Of a DNA stretch of 64,000 nucleotides, positions 22,663-33,809 are shown in pieces. The translations under genes were made by a program, and so were the position numbers. The DNA is from Mrakia gelida (taxonomy: Eukaryota; Basidiomycota; Tremellomycetes; Cystofilobasidiales; Mrakiaceae). The notes below the pieces were generated by a model that made no database searches, had not been told where the DNA came from, and saw only the letters and a list, made by a program, of their open reading frames with translations. The stretch's first letter is position 1, and every line of letters starts with the position of its first letter. Location: NCBI GenBank assembly GCA_024345305.1, contig BRON01000004.1, positions 372,001-436,000 on the forward strand. The letters are read 5' to 3'.

Positions 22663-25600
22663 TAGGCGGTGGCGGGGTAGGTGGCTCGGGCCCACTTGGC
22701 GGCGCTGAGGGAGAGAGGGAAGAAGAGGGAGGAAAGGTCAGTAAAGAAGGAGGTAGAGTGCCCAGAGGGAAGGGAGGAGAGAAGACTCACGCGACGAGGT
22801 TCTCGAGGGAAGCCTCAGTCTCCTTCCATCCTCGGGTCTTGAGTCCACAATCGGGGTTCTGTAGAAGGAGGGGAGAGAGAATCAGGGCGAGTTCGAGAGC
22901 GAGGAATGTAAAGAAAAACGAAGGCAAGAAGACGCAAGACTCACAACATCGAGGAGCTCAGCGGGGATCTGCTTGAGCATGTCGGTGATTCGGACCTCGA
23001 TCTCCTTCTGGGAAGGAACTCGGGGGGAGTGGATGTCGTAGACTCCGGGTCCGATTCCGTTGGCGTAGGAGTGGGACTGGAAGACGTCGAGGAGCTTCAT
23101 GTCGGACTTCGAAGCCTCGATGGAGATCGAGTCGGCATCGAGCCTCTGGATGGAGGGGAAGATGTCTGCGAGAAGGAAGAGAACGAAGAGAGAAGATCAG
23201 TACACGAGAAGAACGACGAATAAACGCGGAAGGATGGTGAACGAACCGTTGAAGTCGGAGTAACAGAAGTGAGAAGCGACGAAGGTCGAGTCCTCAACAC
23301 CGGAGGTCGAGAGTCGGAAGGAGTCGACGGCCCAGAGGAGGTAGGAGTCCCAGTCGACTCGTCGGAGGGGAAGACCCTCTCGGATCGCGGGCTCGTCGAC
23401 CTGGATGGCGTAGATACCGGCGGCCTCGAGGTCGATAACCTCGTCTCGGAGGGAGAGAGCGAGCTGCTTGCACTGAACCTCTCGGGTGACGTCGATTCGG
23501 GGGAAGGACCAGTTGAGGATGGTGACGGGTCCAGTAAGCATTCCCTGAAGAAGATAGAAACGAAGGAGGAAGAGAAGTCAGCGAAGACCTCGAGGGAAAC
23601 GAGAAGGAAGAGAAGACGCGTCGCGAAAAACGAGAACGAACCTTGACGGGCTTGGTGGTAAGGGACTGAGCGTAAGCGGACCATCGGACGGTCATGGGTC
23701 CGTCTCGGGAGACATCAGAGACTGAGGAGCGAAGAGAAGGAAGAAGTCGAGTCAGATTCGCGAAGTTCAGAGCGAGACGAGAGACGAAGAGACGAGCGAC
23801 TCACCGATGATTGGGGGTCGAACGCATCGAGATCCGTAGGACTGAACCCATCCGTTCTGGGTGAAGATGAATCCGTTGAGCTTCTCTCCGAAGTACTGAA
23901 CCATGTCGTTCCTCTCGGGCTCTCCGTGGACGAGCAAGTCGAGGTCGACCTTCTCCTGGAATCGGATGACCTTCTCGACCTCAGCCTCCATGGCCTTCTC
24001 GTAGTCCTCAACGGAGAGCTCTCCCTTGTTGAGCCTGTTTCGGGCGACTCGGATCTCCTTGGTTTGCTGGAGAAGAGAAAAAGAAGAAGAGGAAGAAGAT
24101 CAGAACGAGGTCGAGTAAGACCGAAGAGAGGAGAGCAAATGAGGACGAACGGGGAAAGATCCGATGGTGGTGGTGGGGAATCGAGGGAGCTTGAGCTTGA
24201 GAGCCTGGGCAGCCTTTCGGATGGGGAAAGCGGACTTCCTCTTGAAGTCGGACTCCTTGATGGCGGCGACTCGCTCTCGGACCTTGGGGTCGGAGGTCTC
24301 CTCGAACTCTCGTCGAGCCTTGATGGAGGCCTTGTTGGCGGCGAGGAGGGTAGCGTACTTCTCGTCGGTGGATCCGGAGGCGGCGTGGGCGAGGGTAGCG
24401 ACCTCGGAGACCTTCTCGAGGGCGAAGGAGAGCCAGTCGGACTGCTGAGCAGTGAGTCGGGTCTCGGAGGCGAGGGTGACGGGAGTGTGGAGGAGGGAGG
24501 AGGAGGTGGCGACGATGACTCGGTCGGCGGAGAGGGCAGCGATGGCCTTCTTGGTGACCTCGAGGGCGGCGGTGAGGTCGGCCTTCCAGACGTTTCGACC
24601 AGAGATGAGTCCGAGGGAGAGGATGATGTTGGTGGGCTTGAGGGCGGCGAGGACGGCGTCGAGCTGGGCAGGGTCTCCTCGCTCGGAGAGATCGACGTGG
24701 AGGGCAGCGATGGGGAGGGCCTTGACGTAGTCGAGGGACTTTCCGAGTCGTCCGAAGTAGGTGGTGAGGACGATCTTGGGGGAGACCTTAGCGAGAGCCT
24801 CGTAGGTGGAGGCGAACTCGGCTCCGAGGGACTCAGCCTTGTCGAGGACGAGGACGGGCTCGTCGATCTGGACGTACTCAGCTCCGGCAGCCTTAAGCTG
24901 GGAGAGGAGCTCGGCGTAGACGGGGACGAGCTTGGAGAGGGCCTGGAGGGGCTCGTATCCGGGAGCGGCGTCTCGGGCGGGCTTAGCGAAAGCGAGGAGG
25001 GTGATGGGTCCAAGGACGACGGGTCGAGTGGTGATTCCGAGAGCCTTAGCCTCGTTGAACTCGTCGAGAGCCTTGTTGAAGTTGAGCTTGAAGTCGGTGG
25101 ATCCAGAGATCTCGGGGACGATGAAGTGGTAGTTGGAGTCGAACCTGAAAGGAAGAAAAGGGAAAGAAGAGAGAAGTTCAGCCCACGTTCGAGAGAAGAC
25201 GAACGAGGGAAGGAGATGGCGAACTCACCACTTCTTCATCTCCATAGCCTGAAGATCAACACCCTTCTCGGGCTCCTGTCGTCCTCGACCCATGGCTGTA
25301 GAGAAGAGAAGGAGAGCAGAGAGAAGAGGTCAGCTCGAAAGTTCGAGAAAGAAAGGGCTGAAAAAGGAACGCCAGCGCATGGGCTGAAAAGAGATGGTGA
25401 ACGAACCGAACGAGACGTCGAGGGGAGAGAGACCGTTCTGGAGGTATCGCTCAGGGATGATGTTGAGAGCATTGACAGTGTCGAGAACGTGATCGTAGAA
25501 CGAGAAGTCACCGCTGCGAAGAAAGAAAGCAGAGAAGGAAGAAAGAAAAAGTCAGCGGCGGTTCGTCCGAAAACTCGTCCCATTCTCGACCAGCTCCTTC

Positions 25601-26010
25601 TCGCTCTCGTTCCTCCCCCCCTGGACCGATTTCCGAGATTTTTTTTCGAGCAGATCACAGATGTGGATAGGAAGACTCACGACGCAATCGAGTCAACCCC
25701 GAGGGCGGCTTGACTCTCCCATCTCTGCTTCCTGACGTTGACGGCTACTGCTTCGAGCTCTGAGGCAGAGATCTTGTGAGCCCAGTAGGACTCGACAGCC
25801 TTCTTGATTTCACGGTTGGGACCTAGAGGAGAGCGATGGCGAAAAAACGGAAGGAAAGGACGAAGGAGGGAGGGAGGGAGAGGGGAGGGAAGGGAAGGAG
25901 ATCAGCGAACGTTTCGAGTTTCGAGATGGCGAAAGCCCGCATCCTCTGTAGAATACAAGGAGAGAGGACATACCGATTCGAGGGAATCCGAGAACAGCAG
26001 AAGCGACCAT
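22663..26010 (-). CDS. MET6: Cobalamin-independent methionine synthase (MetE type)
   Basis: The enzyme transfers a methyl group from methyl-tetrahydrofolate-triglutamate to homocysteine, making methionine in the cytosol. It starts at ATG 26010 ([13 protein letters not shown], then [13 protein letters not shown]). Conserved blocks include [97 protein letters not shown], and the zinc-ligand segments [10 protein letters not shown] and [11 protein letters not shown]. About 11 exons, one very long (24092-25143), give about 765 residues; the stop is TAA 22663-22665. Codon use in the long exon is strongly biased, as in highly expressed genes, and leaves long open frames on the other strand. Identity is very secure. 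A hairpin-forming palindrome lies 82-116 bases upstream. Confidence 0.96.
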
Positions 26011-26742
26011 AGTGATAGAGAAAGAAAAGGGAGGGGGGAGGGGAGGGGAGAGGGTGGTGGGTGGGAGGGAAGAGAAGGAAGGCCTGGCTCGTTCGACTTT
26101 CACTTTTCGAAAAGTGCGGAGTCGAAGAAGGCGAATCTCGACGCCAGGACACATGCCTCGCCTCTTGCCCCCCTGGTTCTTGGGGTAAACTTTTCCAACG
26201 AGGCCGATAACGAGCCAAACTGATGCAAAAGGATGGCAACAACACCCAACCATTCCGAAGAAACGTTGGAGAGAGGAACGACAGACGAGAGCAAGCTCGA
26301 CATCTCGTTGGTCTTTTTTCTCTTCGATGAGCCTTCTTGCTGGCATTCCAGCAGCACCGAGAACTACCGAGATCGAGAAAAGACCGAGGAGATGGTTATA
26401 GTCGAGATGTATTGTAGCAACGAACGAGATCTAGAGAGGAGAAGATAAAAGCAAGAGAAGGGGAAGAAGACAGAGATCGTTGGCTCGTTACGAGGAGTTG
26501 AAGAAACGCAATCGAAGAATGAAAACAGCTAGTGCAAACGCAAGCAGGGATACAAAGGTAGTGAGGGAAGGGGAGGATCGTATGGTGATGGTTGGTAGCA
26601 AGGATACGAGCAGGATAAGCAATGCAGGGGAGAGGGAAAGGAGGGAGAAGAAGAGGAAGGGTCGCTCGCTGATCGTCGTCGAAACGCGTGTTCCTCCTCC
26701 TCGACAGACGACCCAGTGGACTAGCGGCGACCACCACCACCT
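26011..26742. other. MET6 promoter region, between tandem minus-strand genes
   Basis: This 732-base stretch lies between the stop of the RING-LON gene and the start of MET6. It holds a purine-rich leader complement (26030-26080) and the nested palindrome at 26092-26126. No coding segment with splice support is seen. Confidence 0.45.
26092..26126. promoter_or_regulatory. Nested palindrome upstream of MET6
   Basis: Positions 26101-26116 are a perfect 16-base palindrome, CACTTTTCGAAAAGTG. It is flanked by inverted arms TTCGACT (26092-26098) and AGTCGAA (26120-26126). The unit lies 82-116 bases upstream of the MET6 ATG. It could be an operator for a dimeric regulator or a leader hairpin; the binding factor is unknown. 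Confidence 0.6.
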
Positions 26743-29700
26743 TCAGGAGCAGACGCAGCCACTGCAAGGAACGAACCAAAAAAACGAGGAATCGAGGTCA
26801 GTAAAGCTGAGATCGAGAAGAACGAACGACGGCGACGGGGAGAGTCGAGCTCGAGCGTCGGTCGGTCGACGCCAGGGAGAGGACACCTACAGAATCCTCT
26901 CCGCTCCTTCTCCCACCAGGGCACCCAGGAAAGATGAGTTTCGAGGAAAGCCGTACCTTGAGAACCACCAACTCGAACGAAGCTGCTCGACCCAGTGCAC
27001 GATGAGCGCCAGACGAAGACGAGGAGATCGGATGGGCAGAAGTTTGGCCTTCTCGTACTCGTCGATGGGGATCACCTGCGAAGACGAAGAAGGGTCAGCG
27101 GCTCGGAGGAGAGTATAAGAGAGAGGGAGAGAGACTCACCGAAGCCATCCAGTATCCACACACGCTCGGATCGCTCGGCATGGGTCCGTAGGTGTTGTTG
27201 AGTCGTTGAAGAAGCCACGGGGCGCTCCCGCTCCTGAGATGATCGATGAACTCTTGACATATGGCCATGAGCTCGGCGGTCGAGAGATCGGCTGGGTTTC
27301 GATGGAGGGTGGGTTGGGTGATGGTTCGCGAAGGAGGTGGAGGTCGAGCCGACTGAGAAGGAGAGGGTGTCGAGCGGATGAGAGGGTTGTTGGGAGAGGG
27401 AAGAGCATCGGAGAGTGGGATGTCTGGGGAGGTAGGAGGGATGAGGGTGGAGGTAGCCGAAGAGGAGGAGGAAGGGTCGGTGGTGGATGTCGAGGGTTGA
27501 GAAGTCGAGGGTTCCGAGGGAGTTGGACGAGACGACGACGAAGAGGAGGAAGACGCGCCAGGTTCAGCTGCTCGAGCTTGCCCTCTCGCCACAGCAACTC
27601 GTTCCATCTCCGCTTCGTCTTCGGGAGAGATGTCGTCGAGTCTGAAGAGAAAGAAAAACGAGGAGGCACCAGTCAGTCCTGAGTCTGTCGTTCGAAGTCG
27701 CGACGAAACGAAAACTCACCTCTCAACTCGTCCAACCGTGTACCCATCGAGCGTTCCCTTCTCGAGCACCTTGAACCTCCAACTCCCAACCGTCTCAATC
27801 ATGCTCCTCCCATCGTTCAACATCTGCACGCTCCTAATCTCCAGCATCGTTCCGTACTCAACCGCTCCCGATCCAGCCGACGACTCGCGAGGAGGAAGGA
27901 CCATTCCGAAGCGAGGGGAGTTGGATTCGATGCACCGACGAAGCATGAGGCGATATCTGCGACGGCCAAAATATACAGAGAGGGAAGAGAGTCAGCGAGA
28001 GAGTCGAGTCAACGCGTGGAAGAGAGAAGGAAAGGGGAAAGCGAAGCGAACCTCGGCTCGAAGACATGCAGAATCGTAGGCATGAACGGAAACGCGAGCG
28101 TGCAGACGAAGATCGGGATATCCATTCGAGCATCTCGTTCTCCTTGTTCGATCCCAAGTTTTCGATCGGCGTACTCGGAGGGGAAGGCAGTCGTCACTGT
28201 CGAAAAGCGAAGCGAAGCGAAGAGAGAGAGAGAGGTGCTCAGCGTCGCGTCTTTGCTTTCGCGCTCGAAGTCCGAATCGTCGAGCGATGAGAGGAAGGAG
28301 GACTCACGAATCTTCAACAGAACCTTGTTGATGGCCATTCCTCGTCCTGTAGTCACCGGAAGATCCGATCGGCAGAGAGGGCATTTTGGAGAGTGGTCGA
28401 GCGAACGAGCGATGCACCGTCGACAGAAGGTCTTTTGGAACGAAAGAAAACGAGGTCGCGTCGGGAGTCAGCGTCGCGACCTTCAACGAAGGGAAAGATA
28501 GAAGGAGAAATAAGACTCACATGTCCACACCCAGTGGTCACAGGCTCGAACAACAAATTCCTACACACATCGCAATCCATCAACCCCGTCATTTCCTTCT
28601 CTGCTCCTCTCCTCGCTCCCTTCTTCCCACCTCCTTCAGCAGCAGGACTCCTCCTCCTCTCCTCTCCCGAAACCTTCCTCGACGACGACGGCCCTACTCC
28701 TGCTCCTCTCGACGACGAAGGCCGACTCGATCCTCCTCCGGCGGTCCTCCTCGGCGACGAAGCAGTCGACTTGGTTCCTCCAGAACCAGGGTGAGGCGAC
28801 GACGATCTCGACGACGAAGCCGACGTAGAAGTCCGAACGCGACGATGACTAGATGAGGAGGAGAGTTGGGGTGGGAGATCCGAAGCGGAGAGGGTGTGTT
28901 GTGGTTTTGGACGCGTGGAGGGAGCTGCTGACCGACGTTGTCGTTTTGATGCTTTCCGGCTCGGCCCTTCTCCAGAAACCTCTGCTTCCACTTCCACCTC
29001 CTCATCGGACGAGTCCTCCGTAGTAGTTCCACCTCCTCTCGATCCTCCTTCATCCTCCCTCTCCGTCTCGCTATCCTCCCAATCCAACCCTCCTCCAGAC
29101 TCGTTGTCCTCCCCTCGCGCGACGACAAGTCCCAGAACCTTCCCCAGAACGACATCGGGACTGATTTCGACTTGTTTGAGTTCGTCGGGCGTCCAGGTGC
29201 ATCCTTCGATCGGACAGATGGAGCGATGGGAGGTGGAGGAGGAGGAGGTTGAGAGGGAGTGAGCGTCGCAGAGGGTGTGGCCGCACGGGAGGGTGTAAGG
29301 GTGATGGAGGAGCGTTGAGGGAGGGCAGAGAGGACTGGATCGGATCGAAAACGAGAGAAATGGGTTCTGGGTCAGTACGAGATCTCGCAGCCAGGGAAAG
29401 ATATAGAGAGAAGAGGAAAGAAAGAGAGGGAGGTGATGTCGAAGGGAAGGGATCGAGGTTCTTGAATCGAAATCGGGAATTAACCCGTTTCATTGAAGAG
29501 TTGCTGCAGGAAGCAGTTTTGCTCGCCTTGTCTCGTACCATCGAAGGTCCATAGCTGGGATGTGAAAGAAGGTGAAGAGAGAGAGCAAGGAATCAAACTC
29601 ACCAAGCGAGACCTGATCTAACGGACCTCCAGCGATCCAGACCTTGAGCTCGGCTCATCGAAGAGGACGATTCGCTTCCCGGTTTGAGAGCGCTGTCCTT

Positions 29701-30069
29701 TCCTCCTTCTAGTAGAGATCCATCGTCCGAGTTGGTTCTCCTTCTGCTAGAATTCGGACTTGGCGGTCTCGAAGAGGAAGAGGATGATGACGCGAGGGGT
29801 TCTTGGGAGAGGGGGGGTTGAGTTGGAGGAGGAGGTTGAGCTGAGCTCGAAGTTGAGCTCGATGGAAAAGAATCGTGGTGGTGCAGGACGAGAGGGACAA
29901 GCGTATCCCTAGGTGCTATCGACGAGTACGAAGAGGTAGAGGGATCGCAGGTTGGAGGAGGAGGGGAGGGAGGAGGAGTAGGATCCGTCCGGGTATCGTT
30001 GATGTTTGAAGAGGACGAGGAACTCAACCCAAGGGGAGGAGGGGGAGGGGGAGGATGGGAACCGTCCAT
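26743..30069 (-). CDS. RING-LON protein (LONRF-like E3 ubiquitin ligase)
   Basis: The start is ATG 30069, with a Pro/Ser-rich N-terminus of about 155 residues. A first RING-like module follows: CPLC across the first splice junction, then PYTLPCGHTLCDAHSLS and ICPIEGC. After an acidic and Ser-rich linker comes a classical RING (CDVCRNLLFEPVTTGCGH, FCRRCIARSLDHSPKCPLC). A LON substrate-binding domain follows (RMDIPIFVCTLAFPFMPTIL, HVFEPRYRLMLRRCIESN, RFGMVLPP, then YTVGRVER and VIPIDEYEKAKLLPI). Order and spacing match LONRF1-3, which are candidate ubiquitin ligases. The first intron (29335-29602) is unusually long at 268 bases and contains a possible extra exon (29485-29554). The last junction is uncertain; I place the stop at TGA 26743-26745, after a short final exon. 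Confidence 0.87.
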
Positions 30070-31235
30070 CGAACGACGATTGACTGGGAAAGGGAGATTT
30101 ACGCTCTTATAGGCCGTGCGAGAAACAGAGAAGGGAATGGAAGGGGTGAGGAGGGGTTGGGTTTCTTGGTGGTTTGGACTTGGTGGTGGGTGAGAGGAGA
30201 AACGAGAGAACGCAGGTGCCCGTGAAGTTGCCTCGCTCGATGAGGGATTGGGAGGGACCAGATCGAGTTTCGCTCAGTTCCTTTAATCTTCGTCTTTGAA
30301 ACTCAAGGGGCCCGTCTAATCGAATGCAAGTCCAGAGGAAACGTCCCTGATGACAGCTAGGGACCTTCCAAACGAAGAAGAACAGAAGACGGGAGGATCA
30401 GAAGACTGAGGAACGCGCGACCACGCCTTCGCGTTTGGTTTTCACTCAAAACCCTACCTTGTTTGGTCGACATCATCTTGGGAGAAGTCGAGTACAAGTC
30501 GGTCTCTACAGGATCAGGCAAGTACAGAACTCCCGATCTTCTTCGCAGGGCAGAGAAGTAACGAAAAACACCGCGTCGTGTGCTTTCTCGGGCTCGTCGC
30601 GTCGTACTCTCCTCTTCGAGCGCTCGTTCTGCCAGATCGCGCCCGCATACACCCTCGTTTCTGCAGCTGGATGAGACGGCCTCAACAAAAAGGGCCTTGC
30701 CTACAGCTGTAGAAAATCACCCGTTCTCCGATCTTCGTCGATTTTCGTTACCTCGCTCGATCTGACCTCTTCGACGCTCGTCTGATCGTCTCGTCTCGTC
30801 GCTCTCCCCAATTTTCCCTCTCCCTCCTCTCTCGATCCCCTCCCCGCTCTTTATCTCCCAGCCCCTCTCATAGGCGAGCAAGCAGCGTAGCACAAAAAAA
30901 GGAGCGCAAGAGAACAAATCGAGAAGATCTTCCGCTCTCATCGCTCAAACCCCTCGCTCCTCGCTCTTCCCTCTCCCTCCTCTCCTCCCACTCCTCACAC
31001 ACCTTTCTCTCTTCAACAAGAGAGCAAAGCAAGAAAAGCGCATTAAGAGGTTTAAGATCGAGTATACAGTAAACGAGATAGAGGCAGGAGGACCGCATGG
31101 AAACAGAACGAACGCGGGAAAACGAACGAGGAACGAGAAAGATAGAGATAGAGGACGACGTCTACAAAAGCACGATCTAGCCGAGATCTAGACTGGTTGT
31201 AGCTAAGCAGGTGTAGGGTTGAGTTGGTGGTGGGT
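30070..31235. other. Intergenic region, about 1.2 kb
   Basis: It lies between the start of the RING-LON gene and the stop of SVF1. I see no exon pattern that connects. Composition shifts to relatively A-rich on the plus strand at 31010-31180, next to the SVF1 3' end. A small inverted repeat, CTACAGCTGTAG, lies near 30700. It should hold the RING-LON promoter. Confidence 0.4.
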
Positions 31236-33524
31236 CTAGTCCGAAATGAACGTCAACTCATCGAAGAACTTCCCATCGATGACCTTCTCCTCCTCTCCAG
31301 GCAGGGTCAAGTGAAGCTTCCCGTCCCGGAAGTGCTGGAAGATGTAGGGCTTGGTTCCTGCGACGACGGAGACTACTTTCTTGAGCCTGAGGAGGGGAGA
31401 GACGATCAACGAAACGAGGTTAGAAACAAGGTCAGCGAGCGAAGAGAGGACGAGAGAGAACAGGCAGGTCGAGTTCAACTCACACGTAAGGAATCTCAGC
31501 GAGGACGTCAACCTTCTCGATGAGACCGTCGTCTCCGACTTTGCCGGTTCCAGAGACGTCCTCGATCCAGGCTGAGGCTTCTCCTCCTCCCTGCGAACCA
31601 AAAACGAAGACGCGTCAGTTCCGTTCGTTCGTTGCGCTCGTCACCCTCTCGTCCCTCCTCGCAAAAAAAAAGACGAAAGCGAGAGAGACAAGCACTCACT
31701 CCCTCAACAGGTCCAGCCCACTCGAACTTAACCCTCCTGGGAGCGTCGTATCCAGTGAAGTCGTCCTTTGCGACGTCGAGGTGGGTGACCTTGGAGACGG
31801 TTCCCTTGGTCGATCCGGTCGCTCCTGGGACGTGGAGTTGGGAGGTGACGAGGGTGACCTTGCTGTGGGAGCCAAAAGGTTGAGAAGAGAGAGAGAGAGC
31901 AAGTCGGCTCAAGTTAGACGGGTCGAGAAGGAGAGACGAGGAAAGGGAAGAGGAGGAAAATGGACGAACCCATCAACGACGACGGCTCCAAAGTTGTACT
32001 TGTTTCGTCCCTTTCCCTTTCCATCGACACCGTGCTCGTCCTGCATAAGTCGAACGTAATCGAGACTCAGCTTCGAGCTCGCAAACGAGAAAGGAGAAGC
32101 GCGAGAGACTCACGGTCGTTCCAACCTCGGACTGAACGGCTCTGATCCTTCCCTTCCCGTCAGGTCCAGCAGGAGCCGAGAAGAAGGCGAAGTTCCACCG
32201 CCTGGCGACCTACAAAACGAAGCGAGATTAAGTGAAAGCGAGGGGGTCGGAAGGTAAGTTCGTGCTCGACTCGCTCGAAGCGAACGAAGGGAAGGGTTCG
32301 ACTAACGAGGTTAGGCCTCATCCCTTGGACGGCGTGAACGAACATGGCCTCTCCAACAGCTGAGATGGCCTTCCCGTTCAGGATGATGTGACCAGCTGAG
32401 AGGACGACGGGGTGGACTCGACTACGGTGTTCCCCCAAACCAACGCAAACGAATGAGCTCTCTGGCTCGAAACGGGAAACGAACGGACGAACTGAGCTCG
32501 AGAGCTCGCTTCGAGCTCAGCCTGCGATCGACGCAAGGACGACGACGACTCACCTGACGATATGACCCTCCCTCTTGTTCTCGTCCGTTCCAAAGAAGCT
32601 CATTCCACCCTTGGGTCCCTCTCCGATCTTGAACCCAGGAGTCTCCTCAGGTCGAGTGAGGGTGACGCTGATCTGGATCTCCTTGGACAGGTTGGCGTTG
32701 ATGGTGTAGACTTCAGAGGTGTCGGGGGAGCCGGTGTGTTTGATTTCCTGGAAGCGTCGAGAAGGATGGGGTTGGATGGGAAGAGGTTTCGTGTCAGTGG
32801 AAGAGCGAGGGAGAGAGAGGGAGTGAGAAGGGAGAGGAAAGGGAGGAGAGCTGGAACTGACGACCTCGTTGCTCTTTCCTCCTCGACCGTTCGCCTTCCA
32901 CCCGGAGAGGTTGACAGACTTCCATACGACCGCCTTGGTCTTGGGGTCGTAGTGCTTGAACACGAACTGAACGGTGGGAGGGACGAGGTAGATTCTGGGA
33001 AAACGAGGCGAGGGAAGGAGGTCAGCCAAAGAGACGAGGTCAGGGAGCTCGCTTCGCTTCGCTTTCGTCCTCCACTCCTTCTGGTTCGCGCACTCACCCA
33101 GTAACGGAGAAGATCAACTGCAACATGATCCAGGACCCATCCTCGAGAGCGGAGTACCAGACCTGAGTCTCTGTTACGAAACCTTTGGAAGTCTCGCATG
33201 CCCAGGCTGTATCTTCAGCGGAGAGTCGTCCAAAGAGAGGGCCAGACGTGGGAGGGGTGACGAAGTTCGGAGTGGAGGGATCACTGCGAGAGGAAGAACA
33301 AAGAGGGAAAGTTCAGTCAGGAGGTTCAGCTATAGGAAGAGGAGCTCTTCCTGAGAGCGAAGAGCTGAGTCTCTATAGAGAGGAACGAAGGAAGCAGCTC
33401 TTCTGCATGAGCTGCTAGCTCGACCTCGCTCCCTCGTCCTTCCGCCTCCCTTCTCCCCTACCCCTCTCCCCTCGCTCAACGAAACGTAGACTCACACAGG
33501 AGCGGTAGTAGAGAACCAAGACAT
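31236..33524 (-). CDS. SVF1: Survival factor SVF1-like protein
   Basis: SVF1 family proteins have tandem lipocalin-like domains. In yeast Svf1 supports survival under oxidative and cold stress and has been linked to sphingolipid (ceramide) handling. The start is ATG 33524 (MSWFSTTAPV). Family blocks follow: GRLSAEDTAWACETSKGFVT, then ETQVWYSALEDGSWIMLQLI, YLVPPTVQFVFKHYDPKTK, GRGGKSNEV, FVHAVQGMRPNLVARRWNFA, FFSAPAGPDGKGRIRA and HRFRDG-type C-terminal residues (YIFQHFRDGKLHLTLPG). About ten exons, ending at TAG 31236-31238, give roughly 390 residues, as expected for the family. Identity is secure. Confidence 0.9.
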
Positions 33525-33809
33525 GGCTTCAGAAAATTGAGCTTGAGGATAAGGAAGGGGAAGGGGAGGAGGGAGGTGATGGCGGTTCGAAACCAACTCT
33601 CGCCTCGCTTTCGGGGGGCGAGGAAGCGTCAGCTCGGCCCTCTCTCCCTCGGTCGTCAAGTAGATATTTTCCACTTTCCCTTCTTCGTTGAGGGAGATAG
33701 AAAGCTGATGACGCATAGTATGTAGGCAGAGAAGAAGAAAAAAGCAGCTAAAAAATCGCGCGTTGGTTCGTGAAATGTCATGACCTCCCTCCCTCCCTCG
33801 ACGACCGAC

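Noticed and set aside
23715..25013. 432-codon Ser/Pro-rich open frame on the minus strand within MET6
   Set aside because: It is an alternate frame of the long methionine synthase exon; composition is only Ser, Pro, Thr and Arg, as expected from biased codons read out of frame.
33570..33600. B-box-like GGTTCGAAACC, possible tRNA gene
   Set aside because: No A box, acceptor stem or anticodon arm can be formed around it; it lies in the SVF1 upstream region. No tRNA or rRNA gene was found in the window.
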